64,000 nucleotides of DNA from contig JARLIQ010000053.1 in the NCBI GenBank assembly GCA_031291645.1, forward strand, positions 1 through 64,000. Direction: 5' to 3'. This document shows, in pieces, positions 55,916 through 64,000 of this stretch (its first letter is position 1; the number at the start of each line of letters is the position of its first letter). Both the position numbers and the translations under genes were made by a program. A model generated the notes under the pieces. That model saw only the letters and a list, made by a program, of their open reading frames with translations, was not told the DNA's origin and did no database searches. The stretch is from Caulobacteraceae bacterium (GTDB lineage: Bacteria > Pseudomonadota > Alphaproteobacteria > Caulobacterales > Caulobacteraceae).

Positions 55916-57580
55916 ATGGTCACAATCGAATCCAAGCCGCCCACCGCGAGGTCCGGTGAGGCGGTCTATTTCCTGATCGCGACAGTGGCCCTCGCCCTGG
56001 TGGCGGCGGCGGCCACGGCGGCGTCCAAGGACCCGCTGTTCCAGTTCCAGGGCTGGATCTTCACCATCGCCTTCACCTTGGGCTCCTTCGCCCTGGCGGC
56101 GGGGATCTCCTCGGGCTCGTTCAACAGTCCGCAGGACCGCTACTCGGACGGGGTCATCAAGGCCGGGGTCATCGCGACCATGTTCTGGGGGGCGGCCGGC
56201 ATGCTGGTCGGCTGCATCATCGCCGCCCAGCTCTCCTGGCCGAGGATCTTCTACTTCCCCGACTTCGGGTTCCTGAACTTCGGCCGCCTGCGGCCGCTGC
56301 ACACCTCGGCGGTGATCTTCGCCTTCGGCGGCAACGCCCTGATCGCCACCTCGTTCTGGGTCGTCCAGCGCACCTGCCGGGCGCGCCTCTTCGGCGGCAT
56401 CGCGCCCTGGTTCGTCTTCTGGGGCTACCAGCTGTTCATCGTGCTGGCCGGCCTCGGCTACCTGGTGGGCATCACCCAGGGCCAGGAGTACGCCGAGCCG
56501 GAATGGGCCACCGACCTGTGGCTGGCCATCGTCTGGGTCGCCTATCTGCTGGTCTTCCTGGGCACGATCTGGAAGCGCAAGGAACCCCACATCTACGTGG
56601 CGAACTGGTTCTACCTCGCCTTCATCGTGACCATCGCCATCCTGCACATCGTCAACAACCTGGCCCTGCCGGTCAGCTTCCTGAACCACCGCAGCTACGA
56701 GGTGTGGGCCGGCGTCCAGAGCGCCCTGGTCCAGTGGTGGTACGGCCACAACGCGGTCGGCTTCTTCCTGACAGCCGGCTTCCTGGGCATGATGTACTAC
56801 TTCATCCCCAAGCGCGCCGAACGGCCGATCTACAGCTATCGGCTGAGCATCGTGCACTTCTGGGCCCTGATCTTCATCTACATCTGGGCCGGGCCGCACC
56901 ACCTGCACTACACCGCCCTGCCGCAATGGGCCCAGACGCTGGGCATGACCTTCTCGATCATGCTGTGGATGCCGTCCTGGGGCGGGATGATCAACGGCCT
57001 GATGACGCTGTCGGGCGCCTGGGACAAGCTGCGCACCGATCCGGTGATCCGGATGCTGGTCGTCTCCCTGGCCTTCTACGGCATGTCGACCTTCGAGGGA
57101 CCGGTGATGTCGATCCGGGCGGTCAACGCCCTGTCGCACTACACCGACTGGACCATCGGCCACGTGCATTCCGGCGCGCTCGGCTGGGTCGGCTTCGTCA
57201 CCTTCGGCTCGGTCTACTGCATGGTCCCCTGGCTGTGGAAGAAGGACCGGCTGTATTCGAACACCCTGGTCGAGTGGCACTTCTGGATCGCGACCACCGG
57301 CATCCTGCTCTACATCAGCGCGATGTGGGTCTCCGGGATCATGGAAGGCCTGATGTGGCGCGAATACACGCCGCAAGGCTTCCTGGCCTACAGCTTCGTC
57401 GAGGTCGTCGCCGCCCGTCACGTCGAGTTCGTGATCCGGCTGGGCGGCGGGCTGATGTACCTCGCGGGCGCCCTCATCATGATCTACAACCTCTGGCGCA
57501 CGGTCCAGCTTCCCAGCTCCGAAAGCGCCGCCCATCCGGCCAATGCGACGCCCGCGCCGCTGGCCCTGGCCGCGGAGTAA
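55916..57580 (+). CDS. ccoN: cbb3-type cytochrome c oxidase subunit I
   Basis: A 554-residue heme-copper oxidase subunit with 12 or more membrane segments. Heme and copper ligand histidines are visible in [43 protein letters not shown] and [14 protein letters not shown]. It is the catalytic subunit that reduces oxygen at very low concentrations and pumps protons in the inner membrane. ATG 55916 is preferred to 55868 because the FixK-type box would place the transcript start between them. First gene of ccoNOQP. Confidence 0.96.
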   Translation: MVTIESKPPTARSGEAVYFLIATVALALVAAAATAASKDPLFQFQGWIFTIAFTLGSFALAAGISSGSFNSPQDRYSDGVIKAGVIATMFWGAAGMLVGCIIAAQLSWPRIFYFPDFGFLNFGRLRPLHTSAVIFAFGGNALIATSFWVVQRTCRARLFGGIAPWFVFWGYQLFIVLAGLGYLVGITQGQEYAEPEWATDLWLAIVWVAYLLVFLGTIWKRKEPHIYVANWFYLAFIVTIAILHIVNNLALPVSFLNHRSYEVWAGVQSALVQWWYGHNAVGFFLTAGFLGMMYYFIPKRAERPIYSYRLSIVHFWALIFIYIWAGPHHLHYTALPQWAQTLGMTFSIMLWMPSWGGMINGLMTLSGAWDKLRTDPVIRMLVVSLAFYGMSTFEGPVMSIRAVNALSHYTDWTIGHVHSGALGWVGFVTFGSVYCMVPWLWKKDRLYSNTLVEWHFWIATTGILLYISAMWVSGIMEGLMWREYTPQGFLAYSFVEVVAARHVEFVIRLGGGLMYLAGALIMIYNLWRTVQLPSSESAAHPANATPAPLALAAE

Positions 57581-57586
57581 GGGCCC

Positions 57587-58339
57587 ATGGCCACTTCATC
57601 CCCACTCTTTTCCAAGCACGCCACGCTCGAGCGGCACTCGCTGCTGCTGCTGATCGGGATCATCATCGTCGTCTCGATCGGCGGCATCATCGAGATCGCC
57701 CCGCTCTTCTACCTGGAGAGCACGATCGAGAAGGTGGGCGGCATGCGCCCCTACACCCCGCTCGAACTCGAGGGTCGCGACATCTACATCCGCGAGGGCT
57801 GCTACCTCTGCCATTCGCAGATGATCCGCCCCCTGAAGGACGAGGTCGAGCGCTACGGCCACTACAGCCTGGCCGCCGAGAGCATGTACGACCACCCCTT
57901 CCAATGGGGTTCGGAACGGCAGGGCCCGGACCTGGCCCGCGTGGGAGGCAAGTATTCCGACGCCTGGCACCGCGACCACCTGATCAACCCGCGCTCGGTG
58001 GTGCCGGAATCGATCATGCCGCCCTACGCCTTCCTGGCGAAGAAGGACCTGGACTACCGGGACATCGCCGAAAAGCTGAAGACGCAGAAGGCGGTGGGCG
58101 TGCCCTACACCGACGCCGAGATCGCCTCGGCCGCGGATGACCTGAAGGCCCAGGCCGACCCGTCCGCCAGCGACGCGACGCTCAAGGCTCACTACGGCGC
58201 CAAAGCCAACGCCCGCGATTACGACGGCGACCCGGACCGGATCACCGAAATGGACGCCCTGATCGCCTACCTGCAGATGCTCGGCACCCTGGTGGACTTC
58301 TCCACCTATCACGCCGACGCCCCAGCCAACCAACGGTGA
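57587..58339 (+). CDS. ccoO: cbb3 oxidase subunit II (monoheme cytochrome c)
   Basis: A 250-residue membrane-anchored cytochrome c: one N-terminal membrane helix (about 18-40), then CYLCHSQMI with heme site C72-H76, and the typical [23 protein letters not shown]. It passes electrons from ccoP to ccoN in the periplasm. Six bases after ccoN. Confidence 0.96.
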   Translation: MATSSPLFSKHATLERHSLLLLIGIIIVVSIGGIIEIAPLFYLESTIEKVGGMRPYTPLELEGRDIYIREGCYLCHSQMIRPLKDEVERYGHYSLAAESMYDHPFQWGSERQGPDLARVGGKYSDAWHRDHLINPRSVVPESIMPPYAFLAKKDLDYRDIAEKLKTQKAVGVPYTDAEIASAADDLKAQADPSASDATLKAHYGAKANARDYDGDPDRITEMDALIAYLQMLGTLVDFSTYHADAPANQR

Positions 58340-58343
58340 GGTC

Positions 58344-58499
58344 ATGAGCTACGAAACCGTCTCCCGTTTGGCCCAGCAAGGCGGGACCGTCTACTTCGTG
58401 ATCCTTTTCCTCGGCGGCCTCGCCTACGCGTTCTGGCCGAAGAAGAAGGACGAGTTCCAGCGCGCCGCCCGTCTGCCGCTCGACGAGGAGGAGGGCTGA
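58344..58499 (+). CDS. ccoQ: cbb3 oxidase subunit CcoQ
   Basis: A 51-residue protein, MSYETVSRLAQQGGTVYFVI..., with one membrane helix (TVYFVILFLGGLAYAFWP) and a charged tail (KKKDEFQRAARLPLDEEEG). CcoQ stabilises the oxidase complex. It lies between ccoO and ccoP, 4 and 3 bases from them, as expected. Confidence 0.92.
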   Translation: MSYETVSRLAQQGGTVYFVILFLGGLAYAFWPKKKDEFQRAARLPLDEEEG

Positions 58500-58502
58500 G
58501 AT

Positions 58503-59372
58503 ATGAGCCACGAAAAGGAAACCGACGCCCACTCCGGCATGGAGACCACCGGTCACGAGTGGGATGGGATCAAGGAACTCGACACGCCGCTGCCCCGCTG
58601 GTGGCTGTGGATCTTCTACGGCTGCATCGCCTTCGCGGCCGTCTACTGGATCCTGATGCCGTCCTGGCCGGGGATCACCGGCTACAGCCACGGACTGCTG
58701 CACGACTCCGCGCGGGCGAACGTGGTCAAGGACCTGGCGGGCCTGCAGGCCCAGCGGGCGACCGAGGCCAACCGGCTGAGCACCGCCTCGCTGGAGACGA
58801 TCGAGAAGGATCCGCAGCTGCAGGCCTACGCCCTGGCGGTGGGCCAGTCGATCTTCGGCGACAACTGCGCAACCTGCCACGGCTCCGGTGGGACGGGCGG
58901 CAAGGGCTATCCGAACCTGCGCGACGACGTCTGGCTGTGGGGCGGCTCGCTGGAGGACATCCAGCGCACCATCACCTACGGCGTGCGGGCGGACGATCCC
59001 AACACCCGCTTCTCCCAGATGCCGTCCTTCGGCCGCGACAAGATCCTGCAGCCCGACCAGGTCTCTGACCTGACCGAGTACGTGGTGGCCCTGTCGCACC
59101 GCAAGGCCGACGCCGCCGCGGTCGCCCGCGCCGCCCCGGTGTTCCAGGCGAACTGCGCCGTCTGCCACGGTCCTCAAGGCCTGGGCAACCAAGCCATGGG
59201 CGCGCCCAACCTGACGGATTCGGACTGGCTCTACGGCGCCGACCGCGCCTCGATCCACGACCAGATCTGGAACGGCCACGGCGGGGTCATGCCGGCCTGG
59301 GGCCACCGGTTCGACGCCAACACTATCAAGGCGCTGACCGTCTACATCCACGCCAACGCCGGCGGCAAATAG
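58503..59372 (+). CDS. ccoP: cbb3 oxidase subunit III (diheme cytochrome c)
   Basis: A 289-residue protein with one membrane helix (about 34-53, WWLWIFYGCIAFAAVYWILM) and two c-type heme domains: CATCH (122-126) and CAVCH (218-222). It receives electrons from soluble cytochrome c and passes them to ccoO. Full length. Confidence 0.96.
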   Translation: MSHEKETDAHSGMETTGHEWDGIKELDTPLPRWWLWIFYGCIAFAAVYWILMPSWPGITGYSHGLLHDSARANVVKDLAGLQAQRATEANRLSTASLETIEKDPQLQAYALAVGQSIFGDNCATCHGSGGTGGKGYPNLRDDVWLWGGSLEDIQRTITYGVRADDPNTRFSQMPSFGRDKILQPDQVSDLTEYVVALSHRKADAAAVARAAPVFQANCAVCHGPQGLGNQAMGAPNLTDSDWLYGADRASIHDQIWNGHGGVMPAWGHRFDANTIKALTVYIHANAGGK

Positions 59373-59397
59373 GCCCGGAGTTCAAGTAAAAACCGTC

Positions 59398-60903
59398 ATG
59401 GTCACCGTGATCGACACCAAGTCCGGACATTCGGACGGACCGCGTAAGGGACCGGTCTCGGTCGCCGCCTCGACCCGCGCCAAGGGCGCGGGCGGGCCCA
59501 GCCTCTACAAGCCGCGCACGCCGATCTATCCCAAGCTGGTCCACGGCCGCTGGCGGATGGTGAAGTGGGCGCTGCTGGTGATGACGCTGGCGATCTACTA
59601 CGTCACGCCGTGGCTCCGGTGGCATCGGCCGGAGGGCCTGCCGCAGCAGGCCGTCCTGGTCGATTTCGCCGGCCGGCGGTTCTATTTCTTCGCCATCCAG
59701 CTGTGGCCGCAGGAGGTCTATTTCATCACCGGGCTGCTGGTGGCGGCGGCCTTGGCCCTATTTCTGGTCAGCGCCCTGTTCGGGCGGCTGTGGTGCGGCT
59801 ACGCCTGCCCGCAGACCGTCTGGACCGACCTCTACATCGTCGTCGAGCGTCTGTTCGAAGGCGACCGCAACGCGCGGATGAAGCTGGACGCCGCCCCACT
59901 GTCCTTCGACAAGGCATGGCGCAAGTCGGGCAAGCACCTGGTGTGGATCGCCATCGCGGTGGCGACCGGCGGCGCCTGGATCCTCTACTTCCAGGACGCG
60001 CCGACGCTGTGGAGGCAGTTCTGGGTCGGCCAGGCGCCGGTCACCGCCTACATCTCGGTGGCGGTCCTGACCTTCACCACCTATTCGCTGGCCGGGACCA
60101 TGCGCGAGCAGGTCTGCACCTACATGTGCCCCTGGCCCCGCATCCAGGGCGCGATGCTCGACGAGCATTCGCTTCAGATCACCTACCGCAACGACCGCGG
60201 CGAGCCGCGCGGACCGCACAAGAAGACCGAAGGCTGGGAAGGCCGCGGCGACTGCGTGGACTGCAACCAGTGCGTGGTCGTCTGCCCGATGGGGATCGAC
60301 ATCCGCGACGGGGCCCAGATCGAGTGCATCAACTGCGGGCTCTGCGCCGACGCGTGCGACGAAATCATGGTCCGCGTCGGCCGGCCCCAGGCGCTGATCT
60401 CCTACGACACCGACTCCGCGGTCGCCGACCGCGCGGCCGGACGCAAGCCGGTCTACAAGCTCGTCCGCGCCCGCACGATCTACTACGCCGCCGCCCTGGC
60501 GCTGGTCACCGGCCTGATGGTATGGGGCTTCGCGACCCGCAGCGCGGTGGTGTTCGACGTGCTGCGCGACCGCAATCCGACCTTCGTGCGGCTGCATGAC
60601 GGTTCGATCCGGGATGGCTACACCCTCAAGGTCGCCAACCGCAGCTTCGAGCGCCAGACCTACGTCATCACCCTGACCGGCCTGCCCGCCGACAGCCTGA
60701 AGGTTCCCGGCCAGGACGTCACCACCGGCGCGCTCACCCTGACGGTCCCGGCCAACGAGGTCGATTCCCTGCGCGTGCTCGTCGCCGCGCCCCCCGAAGC
60801 CATCACCGCCGCCAGCATGCCGGTGGTCTTCCACCTGCGCGCCGGCAAGACGGCGGCGGATGTCCCGTCGGTCTTCCTTTCTGGAGCTGCGAATCCGCAA
60901 TGA
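59398..60903 (+). CDS. ccoG: cbb3 oxidase assembly protein CcoG (4Fe-4S ferredoxin-type)
   Basis: A 501-residue membrane protein with about five segments and two ferredoxin-like cluster sites (CVDCNQCVVVCP and CINCGLCADACD), plus the RLWCGYACPQTVWTD motif. A C-terminal immunoglobulin-like domain follows. It is the FixG-type protein that reduces copper for the cbb3 oxidase. It lies 25 bases after ccoP and overlaps ccoH by 4. Confidence 0.95.
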   Translation: MVTVIDTKSGHSDGPRKGPVSVAASTRAKGAGGPSLYKPRTPIYPKLVHGRWRMVKWALLVMTLAIYYVTPWLRWHRPEGLPQQAVLVDFAGRRFYFFAIQLWPQEVYFITGLLVAAALALFLVSALFGRLWCGYACPQTVWTDLYIVVERLFEGDRNARMKLDAAPLSFDKAWRKSGKHLVWIAIAVATGGAWILYFQDAPTLWRQFWVGQAPVTAYISVAVLTFTTYSLAGTMREQVCTYMCPWPRIQGAMLDEHSLQITYRNDRGEPRGPHKKTEGWEGRGDCVDCNQCVVVCPMGIDIRDGAQIECINCGLCADACDEIMVRVGRPQALISYDTDSAVADRAAGRKPVYKLVRARTIYYAAALALVTGLMVWGFATRSAVVFDVLRDRNPTFVRLHDGSIRDGYTLKVANRSFERQTYVITLTGLPADSLKVPGQDVTTGALTLTVPANEVDSLRVLVAAPPEAITAASMPVVFHLRAGKTAADVPSVFLSGAANPQ

Positions 60904-61388
60904 GCCTCGGCACCACTCGCCCCGCCTTCGTCATCAAGGGATGGCACGTCCTGGTCGCCTTGCTGGTCTTCTTCGGCGCCGACATCGCGGTCAACACCGT
61001 CTTCATGGTCACCGCCTACAAGACCTTCCCGGGCGAGACCTCGATCACGCCCTATGAAGACGGCCTCGCCTACAACAACGCCCTCGCCCAGCTGCATGAC
61101 CAGGAGAGCCGCGCCTGGCGCATCACCGCCGCCGCGACCGATGGCGGCCTGCTTCAGGTCCAGGCCTACGACAAGGCCGGCGCGCCGCTGAAGGCGCTGC
61201 GGGTGAGCGGCGAGCTCCTGCGCCCGGCGACCGAGACCGGCCGGCGCAGCGTCGCCTTCCATGAGACCGGACCGGGCGTCTACGCCGCCGACACGGGCGC
61301 GCTGAACGGCGCCTGGGACCTCGACGTCACCCTGATCGACGACCAGGGCCACAAGGCGCTGGCCGAGCGCAGACTGGTCCTGCCGTGA
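60900..61388 (+). CDS. ccoH: cbb3 oxidase assembly protein CcoH (FixH)
   Basis: A 162-residue protein: one N-terminal membrane helix (about 15-37) and a beta-rich periplasmic domain, the FixH layout. It is needed for cbb3 assembly. It overlaps ccoG by 4 bases (ATGA) and ccoI by 4 (GTGA). Confidence 0.93.
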   Translation: MSLGTTRPAFVIKGWHVLVALLVFFGADIAVNTVFMVTAYKTFPGETSITPYEDGLAYNNALAQLHDQESRAWRITAAATDGGLLQVQAYDKAGAPLKALRVSGELLRPATETGRRSVAFHETGPGVYAADTGALNGAWDLDVTLIDDQGHKALAERRLVLP

Positions 61389-63553
61389 CGACCGCCCTCG
61401 ACGCCGACCTGAGCGGCTTCCTCGGTCACGAGGCGGCCGGGGCGGCGACGCTGGAGCTGCTGGTGCCCGGCGCCCGCTGCGCCGCCTGCATGGCCAAGAT
61501 CGAGCGCGGGCTCGTCGGCCAGGCCGGCGTCAAGCAGGCGCGGCTCAACCTGACCACCCACAAGCTCAGCCTGACCTTCGACGGCCCGAGCGGCGATCCC
61601 GCCCGGGTCATCTCGGCGCTGGATCGCCTCGGCTACAACGCCAGCCTGTTCGATCCGGCCGAGGCCAAGGCGGCCGAGGACCGCGAGGGCCGCCGCCTGG
61701 CGCTGGCGCTCGGCGTGGCCGGCTTCGGCGCCGGCAACGTGATGATGTTCTCGGTGCCGGTCTGGGCCGGACTGTTCGGCCAGGAGCTGGAGCCGGCGAC
61801 CCGGACGCTGATGTACTGGCTGTCGGCGATCGTCGCGACGCCCTGCGCCCTCTACGCCGGCATGACCTTCTTCCGGTCCGCCTGGTCGTCGCTGCGGCGC
61901 GGGCGAGCCAACATGGACGTGCCGATCTCTATCGGCGTGCTGCTGACCCTGGCCGTCAGCTTCTCCGAGACCATCCAGGGCGGCCGGCACGCCTATTTCG
62001 ACGCGGCGGTCTCGCTGCTGTTCCTGCTGCTGATCGGCCGCTGGCTGGACCACAAGCTGCGGTCCAAGGCCCAGGGCGCCGCGCGCGACCTTCTGGCCCT
62101 GCAGGCGCCGGTGGCCTACCGGCTGGATGCCGCCGGGGTCGAGCGCGGCGTGCCGGTGGCGGAGGTCGTCGTCGGCGACCGGTTGGCGGTCGCGCCCGGC
62201 CAGCGCGTGCCGGTGGACGGCCGCGTGGAGACCGGCGCCTCGCTGCTGGACAACGCCCTGATCACCGGAGAGACCGCGCCTGCGGCCGTCGGCGCCGGCA
62301 GCCTGGTGCACGCCGGCGCCCTGAACCTCGACGGGCGCCTGGTCATGCGGGCCGAGGCGCAGTCGCAGGACTCGGCCCTCGCCGCCATCGCCCGGCTGAT
62401 GGAGGCCGGCGCCCAGTCCAAGTCCGCCTATGTCCGGCTGGCCGACAAGGCCGCCGCCATCTATGTGCCGGTCGTGCACAGCCTGGCGCTGGCGACCTTC
62501 GTCGGCAGCTGGGCCCTGGGCCTTGGCCCGCGCGAGGCCCTGTTGCGCGCCGCCGCCGTGCTGATCATCACCTGCCCCTGCGCCCTCGGGCTGGCCGTGC
62601 CCGCCGTGCAGATCGCCGCGTCCGGCCGCCTGTTCCGCAAGCGGGTGCTGGTCAAGTCCGGCGCCGCCCTCGAACGTCTGGCCGAGGTCGATCATGTGGT
62701 GTTCGACAAGACCGGCGTCCTGACCGAGGGCCGCCCGCACCTGGCCGACGCGGCGCCCGCGCTGGTCGCCGCCGCCGCGCCGCTCGCCCGCGCCTCGCGC
62801 CACCCCCTGGCCCAGGCCCTGGCGCGCGAAGCCGGACCCGGCCCGGTCGCCGAGGACGTCAGGGAGACAGCCGGCCTCGGCGTCGAAGGCCTGATCGGCG
62901 GGCGCCGCGCCCGCCTCGGCCGCGCCGCCTTCCTGGGGATCGACGCCAGCCAGAGCCTGGAGACCGAACTGTGGTTCGGCTTCGACGCCGAGGCGCCGCA
63001 AAGGCTCGCCTTCGCCGACACCCTGCGCCCAGACGCGGCCCGCGCCGTGGCGGCGTTGAAGGCCCGCGGCCTCACGATCGAGGTGCTGTCCGGCGACGTG
63101 CCCGCCGCCGTCGCCCGCGCCGCCGAGGCCGCCGGGATCGAGCGCTGGCGCGCCGGCCTGACGCCGATCGAGAAGGCCGCGGCCATCGACAGTCTGAAGG
63201 CTGCGGGCCGCAAGGCCCTGATGGTCGGCGACGGCCTGAACGACGCAGCCGCGCTGGCCCGGGCCCACGCTTCCATGGCCCCCGGCGCCGCAGTCGACGC
63301 CAGCCAGAACGCGGCCGATCTGGTGTTCGAGGGCGAAGGCCTGATGGCCGTGGTCGACGCGATCGACGTCGCCCGCGCCGCCAAGCATCGAGCGCTGGAG
63401 AATTTCGGCTTTTCGGCGCTCTATAACCTCGTCGCCGCGCCGGCGGCGGTGTTCGGCCTGATCAACCCCTTCATTGCGGCCATCGCCATGTCCGGCTCGT
63501 CATTGGTCGTGACGCTCAACGCGCTGCGCATGAACCTGGAGGCCCGCCGATGA
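61385..63553 (+). CDS. ccoI: Copper-translocating P-type ATPase CcoI (FixI)
   Basis: A 722-residue P1B-type ATPase: metal-binding domain with CAAC (32-35), CPC in the transport helix (ITCPCALGLAVP), the phosphorylation motif DKTG and GDGLNDAAAL. It exports or delivers copper for the cbb3 centre. The start is GTG at 61385, overlapping the ccoH stop. Confidence 0.95.
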   Translation: MTTALDADLSGFLGHEAAGAATLELLVPGARCAACMAKIERGLVGQAGVKQARLNLTTHKLSLTFDGPSGDPARVISALDRLGYNASLFDPAEAKAAEDREGRRLALALGVAGFGAGNVMMFSVPVWAGLFGQELEPATRTLMYWLSAIVATPCALYAGMTFFRSAWSSLRRGRANMDVPISIGVLLTLAVSFSETIQGGRHAYFDAAVSLLFLLLIGRWLDHKLRSKAQGAARDLLALQAPVAYRLDAAGVERGVPVAEVVVGDRLAVAPGQRVPVDGRVETGASLLDNALITGETAPAAVGAGSLVHAGALNLDGRLVMRAEAQSQDSALAAIARLMEAGAQSKSAYVRLADKAAAIYVPVVHSLALATFVGSWALGLGPREALLRAAAVLIITCPCALGLAVPAVQIAASGRLFRKRVLVKSGAALERLAEVDHVVFDKTGVLTEGRPHLADAAPALVAAAAPLARASRHPLAQALAREAGPGPVAEDVRETAGLGVEGLIGGRRARLGRAAFLGIDASQSLETELWFGFDAEAPQRLAFADTLRPDAARAVAALKARGLTIEVLSGDVPAAVARAAEAAGIERWRAGLTPIEKAAAIDSLKAAGRKALMVGDGLNDAAALARAHASMAPGAAVDASQNAADLVFEGEGLMAVVDAIDVARAAKHRALENFGFSALYNLVAAPAAVFGLINPFIAAIAMSGSSLVVTLNALRMNLEARR

Positions 63554-63705
63554 GCATCATCCTGGTCCTGGCTCCCGCGTCGGTGATGTTGGCCCTGCTT
63601 GGGCTGGGCGCCTTCTGGTGGACGGTGAAGTCCGGCCAGTACGACGATCCGGCCGGCGACGCCGCGCGGATCCTGAACGACCAGTTGGACGACCGCCCCC
63701 TTTGA
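63550..63705 (+). CDS. ccoS: cbb3 oxidase assembly protein CcoS (FixS)
   Basis: A 51-residue protein with one membrane helix (about 3-28) and a short acidic tail, beginning MSIILVLAPASVML and ending LNDQLDDRPL. CcoS is required for heme and copper incorporation in the cbb3 oxidase. It overlaps ccoI by 4 bases. Confidence 0.92.
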   Translation: MSIILVLAPASVMLALLGLGAFWWTVKSGQYDDPAGDAARILNDQLDDRPL

Positions 63706-63715
63706 TCCAGGTCAG
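63702..63715. promoter_or_regulatory. FixK/FNR-type box upstream of hemN
   Basis: TTGATCCAGGTCAG matches TTGAT-N4-ATCAA in 8 of 10 positions; the centre is 65 bases before the hemN start. Its first bases overlap the ccoS stop codon. Confidence 0.6.
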
Positions 63716-63772
63716 GGCGCGATCCCTGGCTTTCGGCAGGGTGCGGACGTTCCGATCGACCAAGGCTCTTGC

Positions 63773-64000
63773 ATGAACGTCCTGAATCCCGCCGCGGCCC
63801 TGCGCCTGCGCCAACTCGCCCTGCTGCCCCATTACGACACGCGCGCGCCGCGCTACACCAGCTATCCCACGGCCGTTCAGTTCACCCCGCACATCGGCCC
63901 GCAGCAGCAGGGCGAGTGGCTGGAAGCCCTGGCGCTGGACGCGCCGGTCTCGATCTACGCGCACATCCCCTTCTGCGCGCGGCTGTGCTGGTACTGCGGC
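63773..64000 (+). CDS. hemN: Oxygen-independent coproporphyrinogen III dehydrogenase, N-terminal part
   Basis: The first 76 codons of a HemN-type radical SAM protein, cut by the window end. It begins MNVLNPAAALRLRQ, then RYTSYPTAVQFTPHIG and the radical SAM cysteines C68, C72, C75 (YAHIPFCARLCWYCG). It makes protoporphyrinogen IX without oxygen and therefore supplies heme for the cbb3 oxidase at low oxygen, consistent with the FixK-type box upstream. Confidence 0.93.
   Translation, partial: MNVLNPAAALRLRQLALLPHYDTRAPRYTSYPTAVQFTPHIGPQQQGEWLEALALDAPVSIYAHIPFCARLCWYCG

Noticed and set aside
61280-63388. Minus-strand open frame of about 700 codons opposite ccoI
   Set aside because: Antisense shadow of the P-type ATPase gene.

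Overview
The window is high-GC alphaproteobacterial chromosome, most probably from a member of the Caulobacteraceae (Phenylobacterium or Caulobacter type). Three things point there: the holdfast-anchor operon hfaABD, a chemotaxis operon with the Caulobacter gene order (STAS, cheY, cheA, cheW, cheR, cheB, cheY, cheD, cheU, cheY, cheE), and a recA gene with a GTTC-N7-GTTC LexA box. The genus is inferred. I see no tRNA, insertion sequence, phage or CRISPR array.

Layout. 1-0.8 kb: the 5' end of a 16S rRNA gene on the minus strand, with its leader and a strong promoter. 0.8-10 kb: an Rrf2 regulator, a CBS protein, a rhomboid protease, hfaABD, a large M16 lipoprotein protease, a cysteine/glycine-rich secreted protein and a PAS_5 protein. 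10-22 kb: housekeeping genes (POT transporter, gshA, rsmE, a PPK2 kinase, an aldo/keto reductase, a YcaQ-type DNA glycosylase, alaS, recA), with two alphaproteobacterial palindromic repeats. 22-32 kb: mixed metabolic and hypothetical genes, including an SDR-DoxX gene split by an apparent frameshift.

32-44 kb and 55.5-64 kb form a low-oxygen region. Six FNR/FixK-type boxes lie in front of the following genes: universal stress protein/alcohol dehydrogenase; ompW; an outer-membrane cytochrome-porin with a soluble cytochrome c; a hemerythrin-like/membrane/multicopper-oxidase operon; ccoNOQP-ccoGHIS (cbb3 oxidase and its assembly genes); and hemN. Downstream of ompW is a translationally coupled operon of an archaeal-type AMP (NMP) phosphorylase, a divergent PRPP-synthetase-like protein and a beta-CASP metallo-hydrolase. 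The chemotaxis operon (44.4-52.2 kb), a hybrid histidine kinase and a LuxR-type regulator separate the two parts.

Most interesting candidates: (1) the FNR-boxed cluster at 39.0-44.3 kb, which looks like an outer-membrane-to-periplasm electron-transfer module; (2) the NMP phosphorylase/Prs-like/beta-CASP operon, which looks like an RNA or nucleotide scavenging route; (3) the che operon, where the last CheY lacks its phospho-acceptor Asp and the usual first gene, a chemoreceptor, is replaced by a 55-residue ORF ending in a CheR-docking-like WxxF tail. Functions come from reading motifs by eye; no database search was run.
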